DNA of 64,000 nucleotides from Thiocystis violacea (lineage in GTDB: Bacteria; Pseudomonadota; Gammaproteobacteria; Chromatiales; Chromatiaceae): NCBI RefSeq assembly GCF_016583575.1, contig NZ_NRRG01000005.1:79782-143781 (forward strand), given 5' to 3'. The notes below the pieces were generated by a model that was not told the origin of the DNA, did no database searches, and worked only from the letters and a program-made list of their open reading frames with translations. Every line of letters starts with the position of its first letter. Positions within the stretch are counted from its first letter, which is position 1. The position numbers and the translations under genes are program-made. Of the stretch, positions 41,038 to 53,321 are shown in pieces.

Positions 41038-41087
41038 CCCTTCCGCTTGGAAGATAAAAAACCGAGGGTATCTCGGAACGGGAAGGG
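41038..41087 (+). promoter_or_regulatory. alternative hairpins covering the smc ribosome-binding site
   Basis: CCCTTCC (41038-41044) can pair with GGAAGGG (41081-41087), which is the likely Shine-Dalgarno sequence 5 bases before the smc ATG. The same C-rich strand can instead form a tight hairpin CTTCC-GCTT-GGAAG (41040-41053), next to a second hairpin CCGAG-GGTAT-CTCGG (41062-41076). The rest of the 356-bp gap before smc (40737-41037) shows nothing I can name apart from a presumed promoter. Confidence 0.5.
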
Positions 41088-41092
41088 CGTTA

Positions 41093-44000
41093 ATGAGACT
41101 CGAACGGATCAAGCTCGCGGGGTTCAAATCCTTCGTCGATCCAACCACCGTGTCCTTTCCCAGCAATCTGGTCGGGATCGTGGGGCCTAATGGCTGCGGC
41201 AAGTCCAATGTCATCGACGCGGTGCGTTGGGTGATGGGGGAGAGTTCCGCCAAGATGCTGCGCGGCGAGTCGATGGCCGATGTCATTTTCAATGGCAGTA
41301 CCGGGCGTAAGCCGGTCGGCGTCGCGAGTATCGAGATGATTTTCGACAACAGCGATGGTGGCGCGGGCGGTGAGTACGCGGCCTTCAATCAGATCTCGGT
41401 CAAGCGGCAGGTCTCGCGTGACGGTCAGTCCGCCTACTTCCTGAACGGATCGCGCTGCCGCCGCCGCGACATCCAGGATCTCTTTCTCGGCACCGGTCTG
41501 GGGCCGCGCTCCTACGCCATCATCGAGCAGGGGATGATCTCGCGGATCATCGAGGCCCGGCCCGAGGATCTGCGTCTCTTTCTGGAAGAGGCCGCCGGCA
41601 TCTCCAAGTACAAGGAGCGCCGTCGCGAGACCGAGAGCCGGATGCGCAATACCCGCGAGAATCTGGATCGCCTGAACGATCTCCGCGAGGAGGTCGGCAA
41701 GCAGTTGCAGCACCTGGAACGCCAGGCGGCGACGGCCGAGAAGTACAGCCAGCTCAAGGCCGAGGAACGGCGTCTGGACCTGGAGCTGAAGGCGCTGCGC
41801 TGGCGGGCGCTGGATGGCGAGATCCAGGCGATGGACCGACGTCTGGCCGAGGCGGAAAACATCGGTCAGGAGGGGATCGCGAGACAGCGTCGGCTGGAGG
41901 CGGACATCGAGTCCCGGCGCGAGGACTATAACTCGGCCTCGGACGCCTTCAACGAGGTGCAGGGGCGCTACTACGCGGTTGGCGCCGAGATCGCGCGCGC
42001 CGAACAGGCGATTCAGTTCGCCAACGAGGAGCGCGGGCGCCGCGAGGGGGAGTTGGTTCGCCTGGAGCAGGAGCTTTATGAGGCCGAGCGTCATCTTGAA
42101 CGCGATCGCGAGCGTCTGACCGAGATCGACCGGGCGCTCGCCCAGGATGGCCCCGAACTGGAGCGCGCCGAGACGGAGCTGGCCGAGGCGGTCGGGTCGC
42201 TCATGACCGTCGAGGACCGGCTCAAGATCTGGGAGACGGAATGGGACGGCTTCAACCAGGCCGCCGCTGGCCCAGCCGGGCAGGCGCAGCTCGAACGTGC
42301 CCGTCTCAATGGGCTGGAGCAGGGCCTGGGGCGCGATCGTGAGCGTCTGCGCCGGCTGGACGAGGAGAGCGAGCGCCTGGAGGAGGCCGATGTCGGGGCG
42401 CGGCTGGAGGAACTGGCCGAGCGCGAGGCGATCCTTGAGGAACGCCTCGGCGAGCGGGAGCGGTCCCGGCAGGGCTCGATCGACGAACTGGCGCAACGTG
42501 ACGGCGCGCTGCGCGCCCTGGTCGAGTCCATGGACCGGCTGCGCACCCGGCTTCAGGAGGCCAAGGGGCGTCTGGCCTCGCTGACGGCCCTGCAAGAGGC
42601 GGCGCTGGTCGATACGGACGCCGATCGTCATGCCTGGCTGGCCGGCCGGGGTCTCGCCGAGGCTCCTCGCCTGATCGATCATCTCAAGGTCGACGCGGGT
42701 TGGGAGCTGGCCGTGGAAACCCTTCTGGGCGAGGCGTTGCGGGCCATCGGGACCGACGGCTTGGATCATTTGGGCGCGGCGCCCGAGGGACTCCCGCCGG
42801 GGTTGGTTCTGCTCGATACCTCGGATCGGATCGAGGTCGGTCGCGCGGTCCCGATGGAGGAGGGGCCATGGCCGGGGCTGAGCCGTTACGTGCGCGCGCC
42901 CTGGCCGCTCGACAGCCTGCTCGGCGGCGTGCGCGTCGCCGGCGACCTGGGCGAGGCGCTGCGTGCCCGTGACACCCTGGGGCCAGGCGAGTCCCTGATG
43001 ACGCCGCAAGGCGTTCGGGTTGGGTGGAACTGGCTGCGCGCCCCGGCCGGCGATGGTGGCGAGGGGGTTCTGGCCCGCGCCGAGGCGATCCAGGCTCTGC
43101 GTGCCGAGATCGATGCCTTGCTGGGCCGTGAATCGGAGTACTTGGCCGAGGAGTCCGATTTACGCGAGGCGCGCGCCCAGGCGGATCGGGCGTCGGTCTC
43201 GGTCGGCCAGGAGTTGGCGGTCCTGGCGCGCGAGCTGTCGACCCTGAGGTCCGATCTCAGCGGTTTGCGCACCCGGCGCGAGCACCAGGCGGAGCGACGG
43301 CGCGCGCTGTCGGAGGAGCGCGCGGATCTCAAGGAGCAGGCGGCCGAGGCCCTGGCCGAGATGGAGGAGGCGCGCGAGCGACTGCACGGGTTCCTGGCCG
43401 AGATCGACGCCATCGCCGAGCGGCGCGAGGCGATGGAGCAGGAGCGCGGTCGGCTGCGGGCGCTGGTCGCCGAGGGGCGAGCGCTGGAGCGGACCTGTCG
43501 CGATCGCACCCAGGAGTTGCGCATCCGTGTCGAGTCGAATCGCGCGGCGCGGGAGGTCACCCAGCACAGTCAGGCGCGCGCCCATGAGCAGCAGCGACAG
43601 CTGCTCGATCGCCGCGACGAGCTGGTGGTCGCGCTGGAGGAGGGTGTCGAGCCGCTCGCCGAGCAGCGCGAGCGCCTCGACGAGCAACTGGCGTGTCGCG
43701 TCGAGGTCGAGGAGGATCTGCTTGAGGCCCGTCAACGGCGCGAGTCGCTTGAGGCCGAAGTGCGCGGATTGGAGCAGGAGCGCCAGCGCGCCGAGCAGGA
43801 GGTGCACGCGAGTCAGCGCGGGCTGGATGCGCTGCGGCTGGAGCGCCAGGATCGCCTGGTGCGTCGGCGGACGATCGAGGAGCAATTCGCCGAGGCCGGC
43901 ACCGCTCAAGGCGCCGTGCTGGAAACCCTGGATCCCGTCGCGAGCGAGCCGGTCTGGCAGGAAGAGCTGGCCAGGGTCGGGGCGCGTATCCAGCGGCTGG

Positions 44001-44614
44001 GGGCCGTCAACCTGGCGGCCGTCGAGGAGTTCAGGGAGCAATCCCAGCGCAAGACCTATCTCGACGCCCAGCACGACGACATCTCCCGCTCACTGGATAC
44101 CCTGGAGCAGGCGATCCGCAAGATCGACCGCGAGACGCGCAACCGTTTCAAGGAAACCTATGACCAGGTCAATCATGGCTTCCAGCAACTCTTCCCCAAG
44201 CTATTCGGCGGCGGGCATGCCTATCTGGAGCTGACCGGCGAGGATCTGCTGGAGACCGGCGTCACCGTCATGGCGCGTCCGCCGGGCAAGCGCAACTCCA
44301 GCATCCATCTGCTCTCCGGTGGCGAGAAGGCGCTGACCGCCGTGTCCCTGGTCTTCGCGATCTTCCAGCTCAACCCCGCGCCCTTTTGCATGCTGGACGA
44401 GGTCGACGCGCCGCTCGACGACGCCAACGTCGGGCGCTTCTGCGAGTTGGTGCGCTCGATGTCGGACCGGGTGCAGTTCGTTTTCATCAGCCACAACAAG
44501 GTGACGATGGAGATCGCTCACCACCTGCTCGGCGTCACCATGCACGAGCCGGGCGTCTCGCGGCTGGTCACGGTCGACGTGGACGAGGCCGTGCGTTTGG
44601 CTGGCGTGTCCTGA
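41093..44614 (+). CDS. smc: chromosome partition protein SMC
   Basis: 1173 residues. Walker A GPNGCGKSNVIDAV near the start, two long coiled coils (about residues 165-500 and 665-1000), a hinge between them, the ABC signature LLSGGEKALTAVSL and Walker B FCMLDEVDAPLDD at the end are all as expected. SMC dimers with ScpA/ScpB load at parS and align chromosome arms. Enterobacteria use MukB instead, so an SMC here fits a purple-sulfur-type gammaproteobacterium. It heads an smc-zipA-ligA block, a known gammaproteobacterial order. Confidence 0.97.
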   Translation: MRLERIKLAGFKSFVDPTTVSFPSNLVGIVGPNGCGKSNVIDAVRWVMGESSAKMLRGESMADVIFNGSTGRKPVGVASIEMIFDNSDGGAGGEYAAFNQISVKRQVSRDGQSAYFLNGSRCRRRDIQDLFLGTGLGPRSYAIIEQGMISRIIEARPEDLRLFLEEAAGISKYKERRRETESRMRNTRENLDRLNDLREEVGKQLQHLERQAATAEKYSQLKAEERRLDLELKALRWRALDGEIQAMDRRLAEAENIGQEGIARQRRLEADIESRREDYNSASDAFNEVQGRYYAVGAEIARAEQAIQFANEERGRREGELVRLEQELYEAERHLERDRERLTEIDRALAQDGPELERAETELAEAVGSLMTVEDRLKIWETEWDGFNQAAAGPAGQAQLERARLNGLEQGLGRDRERLRRLDEESERLEEADVGARLEELAEREAILEERLGERERSRQGSIDELAQRDGALRALVESMDRLRTRLQEAKGRLASLTALQEAALVDTDADRHAWLAGRGLAEAPRLIDHLKVDAGWELAVETLLGEALRAIGTDGLDHLGAAPEGLPPGLVLLDTSDRIEVGRAVPMEEGPWPGLSRYVRAPWPLDSLLGGVRVAGDLGEALRARDTLGPGESLMTPQGVRVGWNWLRAPAGDGGEGVLARAEAIQALRAEIDALLGRESEYLAEESDLREARAQADRASVSVGQELAVLARELSTLRSDLSGLRTRREHQAERRRALSEERADLKEQAAEALAEMEEARERLHGFLAEIDAIAERREAMEQERGRLRALVAEGRALERTCRDRTQELRIRVESNRAAREVTQHSQARAHEQQRQLLDRRDELVVALEEGVEPLAEQRERLDEQLACRVEVEEDLLEARQRRESLEAEVRGLEQERQRAEQEVHASQRGLDALRLERQDRLVRRRTIEEQFAEAGTAQGAVLETLDPVASEPVWQEELARVGARIQRLGAVNLAAVEEFREQSQRKTYLDAQHDDISRSLDTLEQAIRKIDRETRNRFKETYDQVNHGFQQLFPKLFGGGHAYLELTGEDLLETGVTVMARPPGKRNSSIHLLSGGEKALTAVSLVFAIFQLNPAPFCMLDEVDAPLDDANVGRFCELVRSMSDRVQFVFISHNKVTMEIAHHLLGVTMHEPGVSRLVTVDVDEAVRLAGVS

Positions 44615-44832
44615 TCCTCATCGAGACGCGGTCGGAAGCCGCTCGCCGGTCCTTGGCTTTACTTGAACTGGGGGCGGTTTTTCACGGACACTGCCAGGAA
44701 CAGGGCTAAGGTCACGCACCGCCGCCGGTGTTATCGTGGGTTCCAGCGACGACGCCGGGCGATACAGTCCACGCGGGCATTGATATACTCCAAAGCCCAG
44801 AGTCTAAAACCCAAATACAACCAGAATGTCGA

Positions 44833-47924
<3,092 letters not shown>

Positions 47925-47980
47925 ACCAGGGTTTTTCTGTTTCCGGCGGTCTTCCCGCCCTCATGTCACGGGGACTCAAG

Positions 47981-48253
47981 ATGACCGAATTATCCAAGGA
48001 ACAAACCATCCTGATCGCCATGCGCAAGACGCTCGCGGCGATCGTCAAGGACGTCGCGCCGCCTCCGGGGATGCGTCACCCCCTGTCGGAGACGACGATC
48101 CAGGACGTCAGACAGTGTCTTGGATTGATCGCCGCGCGTGAGAAGGAGCTGGCGGACGAGCAGGGTCGAGGTGGCGAGCGCCCCTATTACGCGGACGAGC
48201 CCCAGTCGGTCCAGCTCGTCTCGCTCGATGGAATTGGTCGGCGCAAGGAGTAA
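47981..48253 (+). CDS. conserved-looking hypothetical protein, 90 aa
   Basis: 90 residues from the ATG at 47981; the frame overlapping the ligA stop (47921) adds 20 residues but has no better site. Sequence features: helical N-terminus (SKEQTILIAMRKTLAAIVKD), PPPGMRHPLSETTIQDV in the middle, and a helix QCLGLIAAREKELADEQ. It is soluble and has no recognised domain. It lies between ligA and the carbonic-anhydrase-like gene on the same strand. Confidence 0.65.
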   Translation: MTELSKEQTILIAMRKTLAAIVKDVAPPPGMRHPLSETTIQDVRQCLGLIAAREKELADEQGRGGERPYYADEPQSVQLVSLDGIGRRKE

Positions 48254-48257
48254 GGAC

Positions 48258-49067
48258 ATGGTCAAGTCTGAATGGAGCCAGGATCGGGAAGCGGCGCGCC
48301 GGCGGACGTTCATTGGATTGACGGCCTTGATCAGCGTACTGGCGAGCGGACCTCTTGTCGCCGCCCGTTACGCCGACGAGGTGAGTCCCGTCTGGAGCTA
48401 TTCCGGAACTACGGGGCCGGAACATTGGGCCGCTCTGAAACCGTCCTACGAGACCTGCGCGAGCGGCCAGGCGCAATCGCCGATCGATATCTCGCGTCCA
48501 GAGCCGCAGGCCTATACGCCACTCGCCTTTCAATATCGCTCTCAACTGCTGGAGATGACCAACTCCGGCAATGGCGTGCATGTCATCTCTCCGCCCGGTA
48601 GCGCGCTACTCGTGCGGGGCGAGGCCTTCGATCTGGAGGAACTCCGTTTCCATGTGCCGGGCGAGCATCGCTTTAATGGCGTTCCGGCCGAGGCCGAGAT
48701 CCAGTTGATGCATCGCGACGGGCGGGGCGGTTACGTGATGGTCGCGGTGCCCTTGCGCACGGGGCCGCGCGAGAACCGCATCCTCTCGCGGATCCTGGAC
48801 TATTTTCCGATGAAGCCGGGTGAGCGGGTCAGGCATCGTCAGGTGGGTATCAATCCGCTGTTCCTGATTCCAGTCGACCGCGGCTATTTCCGCTATACCG
48901 GTTCCCTAACCACGCCGCCCTGCGACGAGCCGGTCCTCTGGTACGTGATCAACGAGCCCCTGGTGATCAGCGTGGAGCAGTTGGAGCGCATCACCCGAGC
49001 CGTGGGCGTGAACACGCGCCCGGTGCAGCCACTCAATGGCCGCGTCGTTCACGCCATGGCCCACTAG
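48258..49067 (+). CDS. exported alpha-carbonic-anhydrase homologue lacking two zinc ligands
   Basis: 269 residues from the ATG at 48258 with AAGGAGTAA just before it. RRRTFIGLTALISVLASG is a Tat-like signal, so the protein should be periplasmic. QSPIDI, GSLTTPPCDEP and the Glu gate (Glu136) are kept, and the overall fold is clearly alpha-CA. The zinc triad is not: the usual FHFH segment reads LRFH (Arg130, His132) and the usual AHFVH/ELHLVH segment reads IQLMH (Gln149). Two of three histidines are thus replaced by Arg and Gln. It should not hydrate CO2 and may be a binding or structural protein. Confidence 0.9.
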   Translation: MVKSEWSQDREAARRRTFIGLTALISVLASGPLVAARYADEVSPVWSYSGTTGPEHWAALKPSYETCASGQAQSPIDISRPEPQAYTPLAFQYRSQLLEMTNSGNGVHVISPPGSALLVRGEAFDLEELRFHVPGEHRFNGVPAEAEIQLMHRDGRGGYVMVAVPLRTGPRENRILSRILDYFPMKPGERVRHRQVGINPLFLIPVDRGYFRYTGSLTTPPCDEPVLWYVINEPLVISVEQLERITRAVGVNTRPVQPLNGRVVHAMAH

Positions 49068-49110
49068 CCCTCTCGCGGCGCGCGGTCCGCGCGCTGGCCT
49101 CCGTCCCTGA

Positions 49111-49147
49111 AACCAAGACCGCGCCCGATGTGGGCGCGGTCTTGGTT
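49111..49147. terminator. strong bidirectional terminator
   Basis: AACCAAGACCGCGCCC (49111-49126) and its exact complement (49132-49147) form a 16-bp stem with a 5-base loop between two convergent genes. The AA/TT ends extend into short A and T runs. Confidence 0.85.
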
Positions 49148-49176
49148 TGCGTCGGTCTCGACCGGGGATTCCCCGA

Positions 49177-50487
49177 TCAATCGGACGCGATCGTGCGTTC
49201 GGCTACCGAGATCAACACCGGCCCGGTCAGATCCTTGGGCAGCTCGGTGAATTTCTCGACCAGCGATGGCCACAACAGGTTGTAGTAGAGCTCACCCCTG
49301 ACCAGCACGACGCCCTCCGCCGGGATGGCATAGCTGAGTTCGCGAGTCTCGTGCGGCTGAAGTCGTGTGTCCTTACCGGCCTTGGTGGCGGTTGGCGGCG
49401 GGGCGGGTTTACCGGCGTCATCCGCCAGGCCGTAGGCGAAGTAGGCTTGGGGATCCGCCTTGGATGGATGACCCTCGGCATTCTCCCAGACGACCCCGCC
49501 GTTGGAATCGTAGGCGGTGAGTTTCAGGTAGAGATTGCGGAAGGGTGCGCCGGTCGGCATGGCGTGCGGCTGAAGATTGCGGATCCAGACCAGGGTGTCG
49601 ATCGTCTTGCCAGACGCCTTGGTCGTCATATCGAAGATGACCGAGCGCTTGAGCATGCCCTCGTGGTGTCCGCCGCCCATGCCGTGGTCGGCGAAGCCGC
49701 CCGCGACAGGCATGTGGCAGGTCTGGCAGGCTACCTGGCTGCCGCCCTTGACGAACTCGTTTCCGGTTTGACAGAGCGGGACGCCTTGCGGGTTGTCGCG
49801 CTGATCATGACAGCCCATGCAGGCGTCCGAGGTGCGGAGCTGGCGCGGATTGGGCTCCATCGTCAGGGCTGGGATGGTTTTTCCATCCAGCTCGACGCTC
49901 TCGCCCAGGTGCGGATTCGGCTTCTGGTCGGCCGACGTCTCGTCGACGGCGCCGCCGAACGGATCATCCGTCGCCGTGAGTCCTTGCAAGCCACGCGGAA
50001 AGCCCATCGGACCCTGGAGTGTGTCGGCGACCTCGTAGGCCTTCATCCCGTAGCGGATCTTGCCCTTCTCGTCCTGGATGCCCTTGTAGGATTTCAGGGT
50101 ATGACAGGCGACGCAGTTGACGCCCTCGGCATAGGCCGGCAGGGCGTCGAGCTTGGTGGTCTGGTCGCGCGCGGCGTTGGGTGCGTGACACTGCAGGCAC
50201 ATGGGGAAGGCTCCGGACTTCTTGTGAAGCATCCCCTCGGCCGTCGGATCGCCCACTTCCTGCTGATAGAAGAGGCCATGAATGGGGTCCGAGAGCGCCG
50301 TGCTCTGGGCGTGCATCGAACCCTTCCACTGGCGGTAGATGTCCTGATGACAGGTCTCGCAAACCTCCGAGGAGGTCCGGTGAATGGGCTCGGATTCCTC
50401 GGCCGGGGCCTCGGGTGGATAGAGGGTCAGCGCGATCCCCGCGACAAAACCATATGAAATGGCAAAGAATGTCCGGTGCCTTCGCAT
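49177..50487 (-). CDS. periplasmic pentaheme c-type cytochrome (cytochrome c554-like)
   Basis: 436 residues from the ATG at 50487, chosen because AGGAG lies 10 bases upstream and the result is a clean signal peptide (MRRHRTFFAISYGFVAGIAL); the frame continues to 50577. Five CxxCH sites: CETCH, CLQCH, CVACH, CMGCH, CQTCH. HAQSTALSDPIHGLFYQQE, GVNCVACHTLKSYKG and MRKSV-like KRSVIFDM resemble the cytochrome c554 family of multiheme electron carriers. The C-terminal 150 residues are heme-free and beta-rich. It is transcribed divergently from the octaheme gene across an AT-rich gap and could be its redox partner. Confidence 0.88.
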   Translation of the reverse strand: MRRHRTFFAISYGFVAGIALTLYPPEAPAEESEPIHRTSSEVCETCHQDIYRQWKGSMHAQSTALSDPIHGLFYQQEVGDPTAEGMLHKKSGAFPMCLQCHAPNAARDQTTKLDALPAYAEGVNCVACHTLKSYKGIQDEKGKIRYGMKAYEVADTLQGPMGFPRGLQGLTATDDPFGGAVDETSADQKPNPHLGESVELDGKTIPALTMEPNPRQLRTSDACMGCHDQRDNPQGVPLCQTGNEFVKGGSQVACQTCHMPVAGGFADHGMGGGHHEGMLKRSVIFDMTTKASGKTIDTLVWIRNLQPHAMPTGAPFRNLYLKLTAYDSNGGVVWENAEGHPSKADPQAYFAYGLADDAGKPAPPPTATKAGKDTRLQPHETRELSYAIPAEGVVLVRGELYYNLLWPSLVEKFTELPKDLTGPVLISVAERTIASD

Positions 50488-51053
50488 GCGTGTGTCGCTC
50501 CTGTTGTCCATTGGTGTTTTATTGGCGGCATTCCATTGTTCTTGAGCCAGGTTCAAAACAGAAGTGCGCGAAGTCAATAAAAATGGATTGGTTCTGGAAT
50601 TTGCATATTGTTAATTTCTGATTTGGTGATGATCTAATATCCTGAAATGCGAAACGCATTGCTCCCGTGGCTTGAATCTCTAATAATCCGGATCGGAAAG
50701 ATGTTCTTCTGGCGACCTTGGGCGCGGTTTTTCACTCTTGTCCGCGATGGCTGAATCATTGCTGGCTAGTTATGAGTGCTTTAATAATATATTATTTTAT
50801 AAGGTTTTATTTTTTTCTGACGGGTTTTTGCGCGAGCCGCCAGGGTCTTTTTCAACATGACCTCAATGAATCCCGGCGTAAGGAGTGCACTGATTGACAT
50901 TGGCGTCGCGAGCGGCCGGCGGAGCCTGGGTATTCGTGATCTCGTCAAGCCTCGCGAGCACCATCGATGCCGGGATTCCGTGCTCGCTCGGCGCTAGCGC
51001 GTTTTGAATGCCGTCGTCATTCGCCTCCATCTAGAGAGTTTCGGGGTTATCCA
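50488..51053. other. AT-rich divergent intergenic region
   Basis: About 560 bp between the pentaheme and octaheme cytochrome genes, much richer in A/T than its surroundings, with a perfect palindrome AATAATATATTATT near 50780-50796. It probably contains the two divergent promoters. I looked for a TTGATNNNNATCAA site (FNR/NNR) and saw no full match. No RNA gene recognised. Confidence 0.5.
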
Positions 51054-52634
51054 ATGTGCCATGAGAGTCGTGCGTTACATCGGCGTTTGGGCGTAGCCGC
51101 TCGGCTCTCCCCCGAACTTGAGAGGGCGGGGGAGAAGGGGACGCGGATTGATCGCGATAAGATCTCTAACCTGGATTCTGGCGTTTCGGGTGGCTCGGGA
51201 CGGTTGCTTTGGGCCGGCCTTTGTCTGGTGTTCGGCCTGCTCGGTGGCGGTCAGGCGATCGCGGAGAAGGTCAAGCTCGACCCAGGCCAATGGGGTCATG
51301 AAGCCGGCAAGGATTGCGTGAGCTGCCACTCCAAGGCGTCGGCCGGACTCGCCAGTCAATGGCGCGAGAGTGCCCATCAGTCGGCCGGGGTCAACTGCAT
51401 GGACTGTCACCAGGCGGAGCGCTCGGACGCTGATGCGATGGAGCATGAGGGACGGATCATCGCGACTATCGTCTCGCCCAAGGACTGCGGGCGCTGTCAC
51501 GAGAAGGAGTATCGGGAGCAGCAGGGCTCGGTCCATGCCGAGGCGTTCTCGATCATCGAGGCGCGACTGCCGGCCCTGGCGGAGCATGTGGGCGGATCTG
51601 GCATGAGCGCGGCCTCCTGCGATCAGTGTCACGGGTCGCGGGTCAAGGTGCGGGGCGATGGGACGCTCGATCCGGCGACCTGGCCGAACTCGGGCATCGG
51701 GCGCATCAATCCGGACGGATCCAAGGGATCCTGTTCCTCCTGTCACGGTCGCCACCGTTTCTCCAGGGCCCAGGCGCGCGAGCCGGAGGCCTGCGTGCGC
51801 TGTCACTCCGGGCCCGACTCTCCGGACAAGGAGATCTTCGAGGCGTCCAAGCACGGCATGATCTACGCCGCCCATCGCGACGAGATGAATCTGAACGCCC
51901 CGGAATGGGTCGCCGGGCGCGATTACACCGCCGCGCCGACCTGCGTGACCTGTCACATGGGCGCCGCCGGCAAGCTGCCCTCGACCCACGATGTCGGGAT
52001 GCGCAACGCCTGGAGTCTCAATACGCCGGTTTCACGCCGTCAATATCTCGTGATCCTCGAGGACGGCGCCAGGCTGGAGTTGCCGCTCGGCTCCGAGATC
52101 CCGAAACGGGGCCAGGAGCTGGTTCGTCCCGACGGTCGCCCCGGCCAGGTCAAGTCGGTGATCACCCCGGAGCGCCGTCGTCAGGCCATGTCCATGGTCT
52201 GTCTCGAATGTCACGGCAAGAGTTTCACCGAGGGCTTCATGAACCAGTTCGATACGGTGGTCGCCTTATTCAACGACAAATACGGCACGCCGGCGAAGGC
52301 GATCATGGAAGGGTTGCTCGGGGCGGGACGGCTCACGCCGACGCCGTTCGACGAACCCATCGAGTTCACCTACTGGGAGCTGTGGCACGACGAGGGCGCG
52401 CGCGCCCGTCATGGAGCCTCCATGATGAGTCCGAATCATGCCTGGTGGGAGGGGATGTACCTGGTGGGACGTAATTTTTATGCCCGCTTCCTACCCCAGG
52501 CGCGGGCGATCGCGGGCGATCGGGCGGGCGAGTTGGTCGATGCGGTCATCGCCGGGCAGGCGGCGCATCAATGGCTGATCGAGCCCAATCAGGCGAGTGC
52601 GATACTGGGGCTTGAGCCGGCGGAGGGTGACTGA
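51054..52634 (+). CDS. octaheme cytochrome c, hydroxylamine-oxidoreductase (HAO) family
   Basis: About 526 residues from the ATG at 51054; the frame goes back to 50967 and the true start is uncertain, since the hydrophobic signal (RLLWAGLCLVFGLLGGGQAIAE) begins only 50 residues in. Eight CxxCH sites: CVSCH, CMDCH, CGRCH, CDQCH, CSSCH, CVRCH, CVTCH, CLECH, in HAO spacing. With a NapC partner directly downstream, it resembles the epsilon-HAO group, which is thought to reduce nitrite or act on hydroxylamine without the cross-linking Tyr of ammonia oxidisers. Whether that Tyr is present I cannot decide by eye. Substrate unknown. Confidence 0.85.
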   Translation: MCHESRALHRRLGVAARLSPELERAGEKGTRIDRDKISNLDSGVSGGSGRLLWAGLCLVFGLLGGGQAIAEKVKLDPGQWGHEAGKDCVSCHSKASAGLASQWRESAHQSAGVNCMDCHQAERSDADAMEHEGRIIATIVSPKDCGRCHEKEYREQQGSVHAEAFSIIEARLPALAEHVGGSGMSAASCDQCHGSRVKVRGDGTLDPATWPNSGIGRINPDGSKGSCSSCHGRHRFSRAQAREPEACVRCHSGPDSPDKEIFEASKHGMIYAAHRDEMNLNAPEWVAGRDYTAAPTCVTCHMGAAGKLPSTHDVGMRNAWSLNTPVSRRQYLVILEDGARLELPLGSEIPKRGQELVRPDGRPGQVKSVITPERRRQAMSMVCLECHGKSFTEGFMNQFDTVVALFNDKYGTPAKAIMEGLLGAGRLTPTPFDEPIEFTYWELWHDEGARARHGASMMSPNHAWWEGMYLVGRNFYARFLPQARAIAGDRAGELVDAVIAGQAAHQWLIEPNQASAILGLEPAEGD

Positions 52635-53266
52635 TGGCCAGGTTGGGCGTTCCACTCTTCATCACCCGGCATGTCCTGATCGCCCTGGTGGTTGGCGGGA
52701 TTGGCGGCGTGCTGGTCGTGGCCTTTCTGATTGAGTTCGATCGCTTCACCAGCCGCAACGAGTTCTGCGCCAGTTGTCACTCGATGACATACGCGGAGGA
52801 GACCTACCAGCGATCGGCGCACTTCAACTCGGCCTCCGGGGTTCGCGCCTCCTGTGGCGATTGTCACGTCTCGCCGTCACTGCTCGGGGCGACCTGGGAT
52901 CACGCCGTCGGTCTCAAGGATCTCGTCAAGCAGCTGCTGGGTCCGGACTATGACGACCCGGTCATCAACAGTCTGCATCTGCCGGAGGCGGCCTTCGCGG
53001 CACGCGACTGGTTTCGCCGCCGTGATTCCGCGAGTTGCCGGCGCTGCCACGTCCAGGAGGCGATCCAGGGCGAACGGGCCAATACGGCGGCCATCCACCG
53101 CGAGGAGACCGAGGGCAAGACCTGTATCGATTGCCACTACAACCTGGTCCATCGGAAGGTTCCCGATGAGCGGATCTTCAAGCGGGAAGCCTGGAACCAG
53201 ATGGTCGAGGAAACCTTTGGGCTGGAGCCTGGAGAAGCGGCCAGGCGACTCGCCCAGCCAGAATGA
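52634..53266 (+). CDS. NapC/NirT-type tetraheme quinol dehydrogenase
   Basis: 210 residues. One N-terminal membrane helix (HVLIALVVGGIGGVLVVAFL) and four CxxCH sites (CASCH, CGDCH, CRRCH, CIDCH) in NapC spacing. Such proteins take electrons from quinol and pass them to a periplasmic reductase. The ATG overlaps the octaheme stop (TGATG), so the two are made together; this corresponds to the HaoC/CycX partner of HAO-like enzymes. The final 45 residues (EEETFGLEP-like) are a soluble tail. Confidence 0.9.
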   Translation: MARLGVPLFITRHVLIALVVGGIGGVLVVAFLIEFDRFTSRNEFCASCHSMTYAEETYQRSAHFNSASGVRASCGDCHVSPSLLGATWDHAVGLKDLVKQLLGPDYDDPVINSLHLPEAAFAARDWFRRRDSASCRRCHVQEAIQGERANTAAIHREETEGKTCIDCHYNLVHRKVPDERIFKREAWNQMVEETFGLEPGEAARRLAQPE

Positions 53267-53321
53267 CGTCCTGGACGATCGAGGGCGCGCGTCCTCGACG
53301 ACCGATTCAGGTGGTCCGTCT

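Noticed and set aside
50488..51053. FNR/NNR-type regulatory site between the cytochrome genes
   Set aside because: Searched by eye for TTGAT-N4-ATCAA; only half-sites were seen, which are expected by chance in AT-rich DNA.
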